NCBI GenBank assembly: GCA_040881505.1
Contig: JBBEDC010000001.1
Coordinates: 1 to 9,198 of the forward strand
Direction: 5' to 3'
Source of the DNA: JBBEDC01 sp040881505
GTDB taxonomy: Bacteria; Patescibacteriota; Andersenbacteria; UBA10190
DNA: 9,198 nucleotides
Below, in pieces: positions 6,396 to 9,198 of this stretch. Positions within the stretch are counted from its first letter, which is position 1, and the number at the start of each line of letters is the position of its first letter. The translations under genes and the position numbers were made by a program. The notes under the pieces were generated by a model. That model was given only the letters and a program-made list of their open reading frames with translations, was not told where the DNA came from and searched no databases.

Positions 6396-6415
6396 TGTGA
6401 TCGTAAGTGATCACA
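6396..6415 (+). other. Hairpin in the 23S-5S spacer
   Basis: TGTGATC 6396-6402 pairs with GATCACA 6409-6415 around a 6-nt loop. It lies between the 23S processing stem and 5S, and may be a processing signal. No tRNA is present in this spacer. Confidence 0.5.
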
Positions 6416-6447
6416 AGCAATGAATCTACTATATATTTGAGCGTAGT

Positions 6448-6569
6448 ATTTCCGGTGCTTTTAGCGGTGGGGAAATACCTGTTCTCATTCCGAACACAGA
6501 AGTCAAGCCCACCAGCGCCGATGGTAGTTGGAAGTGATACTCCAGCAAGAGTAGGCCAGTGCCGGGTAT
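6448..6569 (+). rRNA. rrf: 5S ribosomal RNA
   Basis: About 122 nt, with the canonical 5S blocks: TTAGCGG, GGGGAAATACCTGTTC, ATTCCGAACACAGAAGT, CCAGCGCCGATGGTAGT and GAGTAGG. Helix I pairs CCGG 6452-6455 with CCGG 6562-6565, and A6448-T6449 with A6568-T6569. Outer complementarity (GAGC 6439-6442 with GCTC 6574-6577) forms a short processing stem beyond the mature ends. It is the last rRNA of the unit, followed directly by a terminator. Ends are accurate to 2-3 nt. Confidence 0.95.
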
Positions 6570-6586
6570 ACTGTGCTCAAATTGAC

Positions 6587-6613
6587 AAAAGCAGCCTTGC
6601 GAGGCTGTTTTTG
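6587..6613 (+). terminator. Rho-independent terminator of the 23S-5S unit
   Basis: AAAAGCAGCCT (6587-6597), loop TGCG, AGGCTGTTTTT (6602-6612): an 11-bp stem running into a T tract, 18 nt after 5S. Confidence 0.9.
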
Positions 6614-6633
6614 TGTACTTTTGTCACTGATAA

Positions 6634-6661
6634 TTGACATTTTTTCTATGAAGAGTAGAGT
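6634..6661 (+). promoter_or_regulatory. Possible promoter for nhaD
   Basis: A perfect TTGACA at 6634-6639, then TAGAGT at 6656-6661 (4 of 6) after 16 bp. It lies between the rRNA terminator and the antiporter gene, where a promoter is required. The -10 box is weak. Confidence 0.4.
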
Positions 6662-6782
6662 ACTTTAATTGACGACTTCGCCGATCAGCATTCTCTGACC
6701 GACGGGGCCGCCTAGCAAGCCGCCCTCATCAATTGAATTGGAGGACGACAAGCACTCTAACTCGAGTCTTAGTCTTTTCGTC

Positions 6783-8054
6783 ATGGCAGAAGCAATAGCC
6801 TTATCCCTGTTTGCTGCAGGGTACCTGGCAATTACAATGGAGCATCGCATTTTTGTGAATAAGGCTGCAGCCAGCCTGTTATTAGCTGTAGCGTTGTGGA
6901 TCGTGGCTAGCTTTGCCTTGCCCGTTGCTGAACTTCGCTTTTTTCTAGCCGAGACCAGCGTAGATATCTTTGGGCTAATTATCTTCTTGTTAACAGCAAT
7001 GACCTTGGTAGAAATCTTAGTACACTACCACCTGTTCGACGTACTTGAGAGGTGGCTTCGCTCCCGCGGATGGACAACCTATCACATGTCTTGGGCCTTA
7101 GTCATGCTTACCTTTGTTTTTTCAGCCATTCTCGACAACCTGACCACCACTATTGTCATGATCCAGATCGCTCGCCGGCTATTTCCCAAGCAAGAGCTAC
7201 TGGCCGTAGGTGCCCTCTTAGTTATTGTAGCTAATGCCGGCGGTGCGTTTTCTCCAATAGGGGACGTTACCACCCTTATGTTGTGGTTTGCTGGTAAGTT
7301 CAGTGCCAGCCAGATTATTACCCAGGGCTTCCTACCAAGCATCGTTATGGCAGCTATTCCAAGCTATATGATCCTCAGTCACATTCATAAGAAGAGTCGC
7401 ATTCCTGTTGATTGCGACCACGATTTTCACCCCTCTCGCTCAGACCGCGCTATCATGCTTGTCACGCTTGGATCATTTCTTCTGCCCCTGGCAGCCTCCT
7501 TTGTGGGCTTGCCGCCATACATGGGGCTGCTGGCTGGTTTAGGGCTGGTCTGGGTCTTTATTGATTTTGCCAAACGTGCCCGACCACAAAATACTCACTT
7601 GCAGGCTAGTATTCACTCCTTTCTTCAGAAGACGGATATAGAGAGCTTGCAGTTTTTTATCGGCATCTTGCTAGCAGTTGGCGCATTGCACGCTCTCGGC
7701 ATCCTGCATTGGATGACGGACGCACTACTCGGAAGCGCTCCTTCTTGGACCCGCCTGGTGACAGCGTTTGTGGGTCTAGGACTAGGCTCTGCTGTTGTTG
7801 ATAATGTACCCCTCACTGCTGCCGCTATTAGTGCGCTTGAGGGTGTCAGTCCGTCCCTGTGGACTCTGCTGGCTATTACTGTTGGTACCGGAGGGTCTTT
7901 GCTTGTGATTGGATCTGCCGCAGGTGTGGTTGCAATGGGCATGATCCAAGGCATGACATTTATGAAATACTTTAAAATTGCTGCCTACCCCTCCTTACTA
8001 GGCTTCTTGGGAGCAGTGGTCGTCTGGGCAGTTCAATACAAGCTCTTTCTGTAA
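6783..8054 (+). CDS. nhaD: Na+/H+ antiporter, NhaD type
   Basis: Integral membrane secondary transporter that exchanges cytoplasmic Na+ (or Li+) for external H+, for sodium and pH homeostasis; ArsB/NhaD branch of the ion transporter superfamily. From the ATG at 6783 it is 423 aa with about a dozen hydrophobic segments. The family's repeated signatures are present in both halves: LDNLTTT (117-123), NAGGAFSPIGD (151-161), VVDNVPLT (338-345) and GTGGSLLVIGSAAG (368-381). The paired DN motifs (118-119, 340-341) hold the likely ion-binding aspartates. The start is uncertain: the frame opens at a TTG at 6738, adding 15 mostly polar residues, and neither start has a proper SD; GGAGG at 6740-6744 overlaps the TTG and lies 38 nt before the ATG. 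I prefer the ATG because TM1 begins right after it. Transcribed alone or with prs. Confidence 0.92.
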   Translation: MAEAIALSLFAAGYLAITMEHRIFVNKAAASLLLAVALWIVASFALPVAELRFFLAETSVDIFGLIIFLLTAMTLVEILVHYHLFDVLERWLRSRGWTTYHMSWALVMLTFVFSAILDNLTTTIVMIQIARRLFPKQELLAVGALLVIVANAGGAFSPIGDVTTLMLWFAGKFSASQIITQGFLPSIVMAAIPSYMILSHIHKKSRIPVDCDHDFHPSRSDRAIMLVTLGSFLLPLAASFVGLPPYMGLLAGLGLVWVFIDFAKRARPQNTHLQASIHSFLQKTDIESLQFFIGILLAVGALHALGILHWMTDALLGSAPSWTRLVTAFVGLGLGSAVVDNVPLTAAAISALEGVSPSLWTLLAITVGTGGSLLVIGSAAGVVAMGMIQGMTFMKYFKIAAYPSLLGFLGAVVVWAVQYKLFL

Positions 8055-8061
8055 ATATTGC

Positions 8062-8090
8062 TTGTTAGGTAGAGGCAAGTAGCCTACGAT
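8062..8090 (+). promoter_or_regulatory. Promoter giving a near-leaderless prs mRNA
   Basis: TTGTTA at 8062-8067 and TACGAT at 8085-8090 (4 of 6 each) with an ideal 17-bp spacer. The predicted start point, about 8096-8098, is only 4-6 nt before the ATG at 8102. Confidence 0.5.
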
Positions 8091-8101
8091 ACACTGTTGC
8101 T

Positions 8102-9046
8102 ATGCCCCTGAAACCCTACATTGTCACAACCGAAGGTTCAAATTACCTCGGCAGCCGAGTTGCTCATGCCCTGAAAGGCCGGCTACTCGATACTCATCGA
8201 GATACCTTCGCGGATGGAGAGAGGTACTACAGAGTTGCCCTCGCAAGTCAGGAGCAGCTGTTAAATGCCGATGTAGTGTGTATGTCTGCTGTAACAACTG
8301 ATCAAGAATTACTGGAGCTTCAACGGATCGGGGTGACCTTAGCTCATCTTGGCACACGCCGGCGTGTATTTGTCGTTCCTTTCTTAAGCTACTCCACGAT
8401 GGAAAAAGCAAAGCTGCCTGGAGAAGTTGTAACGGCTAAAACAAACGCCCTGCTTCTCTCATCAATCCCTCATGGCAACCAAGGAAATACGTTTCTCTTC
8501 CTGGATCTACATGAACCGTCTCTCATCCATTACTTCGAAGGCCAAAGTATATTCACAGAGCTATCCGCTCGAGAAATTCTAACTCAAGCAATCCGAAATC
8601 TTAAACTAAAAAACTATGTCCTTGGGTCAGCCGATCTTGGTATGCCAGGACAAGTTGAATACTTAGCAGAACGACTAAAAGTACCAATTGCTCTCATTAG
8701 TAAATCACGGAAGTTTTCAAATACATCTGTCGTGGCTTGTGTGGGAAACGTAGAGGGCAAGACGGTCGTTATTTATGACGATATGATTCGCAGCGGGGGA
8801 AGTATTATGCAGGCAGCTCAGGCGTACAAGGAGGCCGGTGCGAAGAAGGTGTTCGTGGCCGCTACCCACCTTGCTTTAACGAACAAAGAGGTAGTGCAGA
8901 AGCTTGAGCGCAGCGACATACAGCGAATTATTGCCACCAACTCCCACCCCATGAGCCAGCTCCCTGAAGTACAAAAGTCAAAGCGCTTTACTATACTCGA
9001 CATCACCCCTATATTTGCCAAGTCAGTAAAGAAACTTCTATCGTAG
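8102..9046 (+). CDS. prs: Ribose-phosphate pyrophosphokinase, class II-like
   Basis: Cytosolic enzyme that transfers the diphosphate of ATP to ribose 5-phosphate, giving PRPP for nucleotide, histidine, tryptophan and NAD synthesis. Length 314 aa, usual for the family (about 315). Two phosphoribosyltransferase-type domains are seen. The N-terminal one has FADGE (36-40) and the metal-binding LDLHE (134-138). The C-terminal one has the PRPP-binding loop YDDMIRSGGS (225-234), ATH (254-256) and a catalytic-loop-like SKSRK (200-204). The ATP-side segment PFLSYSTMEKAKLPGE (93-108) lacks the class I YARQDR motif. It resembles instead the FPTGTMERV..EGEVATA segment of plant class II enzymes, as does the following SSIPHGNQG (120-128). 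Class II enzymes do not need phosphate and accept other NTPs; whether this one does is inference. No SD precedes the ATG, consistent with a leaderless message. Confidence 0.9.
   Translation: MPLKPYIVTTEGSNYLGSRVAHALKGRLLDTHRDTFADGERYYRVALASQEQLLNADVVCMSAVTTDQELLELQRIGVTLAHLGTRRRVFVVPFLSYSTMEKAKLPGEVVTAKTNALLLSSIPHGNQGNTFLFLDLHEPSLIHYFEGQSIFTELSAREILTQAIRNLKLKNYVLGSADLGMPGQVEYLAERLKVPIALISKSRKFSNTSVVACVGNVEGKTVVIYDDMIRSGGSIMQAAQAYKEAGAKKVFVAATHLALTNKEVVQKLERSDIQRIIATNSHPMSQLPEVQKSKRFTILDITPIFAKSVKKLLS
9015..9044 (+). promoter_or_regulatory. Possible tRNA-Ser promoter inside the 3' end of prs
   Basis: TTGCCA at 9015-9020 and TATCGT at 9039-9044, 18-bp spacer, placing a start near 9050, about 10 nt before the tRNA. 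Cotranscription with prs is the alternative, as only 14 bp separate the genes. Confidence 0.35.
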
Positions 9047-9060
9047 AAATCTTCTGATAC

Positions 9061-9149
9061 GGAGAGGTACCGAAGCGGTCATACCGGCCTCGCCTCGAAA
9101 GCGATGGGTTCGCAAGGACACGTGGGTTCGAATCCCACCCTCTCCGCCA
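9061..9149 (+). tRNA. tRNA-Ser(CGA)
   Basis: An 89-nt class II tRNA with an encoded CCA. Acceptor stem GGAGAGG 9061-9067 with CCTCTCC 9139-9145; discriminator G9146; CCA 9147-9149. Anticodon loop CTCGAAA 9094-9100 gives anticodon CGA (9096-9098), reading UCG. The long variable arm is GTTC-GCAA-GGAC, as in serine tRNAs. T arm GTGGG 9122-9126, loop TTCGAAT, CCCAC 9134-9138. Four of the five anticodon-stem pairs form; the outermost is C-U. Confidence 0.96.
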
Positions 9150-9154
9150 AGCAG

Positions 9155-9193
9155 GGCGATAGTATCGGCAAGACCCGAGTGCCTACAATCGCC
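9155..9193 (+). other. Stable hairpin after the tRNA, at the window edge
   Basis: GGCGAT 9155-9160 with ATCGCC 9188-9193, GTA 9162-9164 with TAC 9184-9186, and GGCA 9167-9170 with TGCC 9180-9183. The window ends 5 nt later, so a T tract cannot be judged. It could be a terminator, a tRNA 3' processing structure or the start of another structured RNA. Confidence 0.4.
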
Positions 9194-9198
9194 AAAGA

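Noticed and set aside
6665..6850. Minus-strand 61-aa frame with a protein-like C-terminus just before nhaD
   Set aside because: It overlaps the start of nhaD, has no SD or promoter evident and no recognisable family; most likely a shadow frame.

Overview
The window is a bacterial chromosome segment dominated by a 23S-5S rRNA transcription unit. The 23S gene (about 1343-6328) is about 4,986 nt long because three group I introns interrupt it: 514 nt after E. coli-equivalent U2500, 773 nt after U2593, and 558 nt after U2656 in the sarcin-ricin loop. Removing them leaves about 3,141 nt of mature rRNA, still longer than E. coli's 2,904 nt; at least three expansion hairpins account for part of the excess. 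The middle intron encodes a single-motif LAGLIDADG endonuclease that closely resembles chloroplast I-CreI. It lies at the I-CreI site, and the flanking exons keep most of the I-CreI target. The other two introns have no ORF but carry large structured insertions in the position of P6.

Layout: a consensus sigma70-type promoter, then a small MscS-related membrane protein (119-820) and its terminator. A second strong promoter (947-975) follows, with a roughly 370-nt pre-rRNA leader holding a terminator with a competing antiterminator fold, a long hairpin and a boxA-like site. Next come the 23S gene bounded by a long processing stem, the 5S gene (about 6448-6569) and a terminator (6587-6613). No 16S gene lies upstream in the window, so 23S-5S appears unlinked from 16S. 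Downstream, all on the plus strand, are an NhaD-type Na+/H+ antiporter, a divergent ribose-phosphate pyrophosphokinase with class II (plant-like) motifs and a probably leaderless start, and a tRNA-Ser(CGA).

Organism: moderate GC, an intron-rich 23S gene, rRNA apparently unlinked from 16S and a compact plus-strand layout suggest a member of the Candidate Phyla Radiation (Patescibacteria). This is an inference. The neighbours (nhaD, prs, tRNA-Ser with encoded CCA) argue against a plastid despite the I-CreI-like gene.

The genes do not form one pathway. The rRNA unit depends on processing of a long precursor: three intron excisions plus cleavage at the terminal stem must be completed to yield working 50S subunits, and all three introns interrupt the functional core (peptidyl transferase ring, H93, sarcin-ricin loop).
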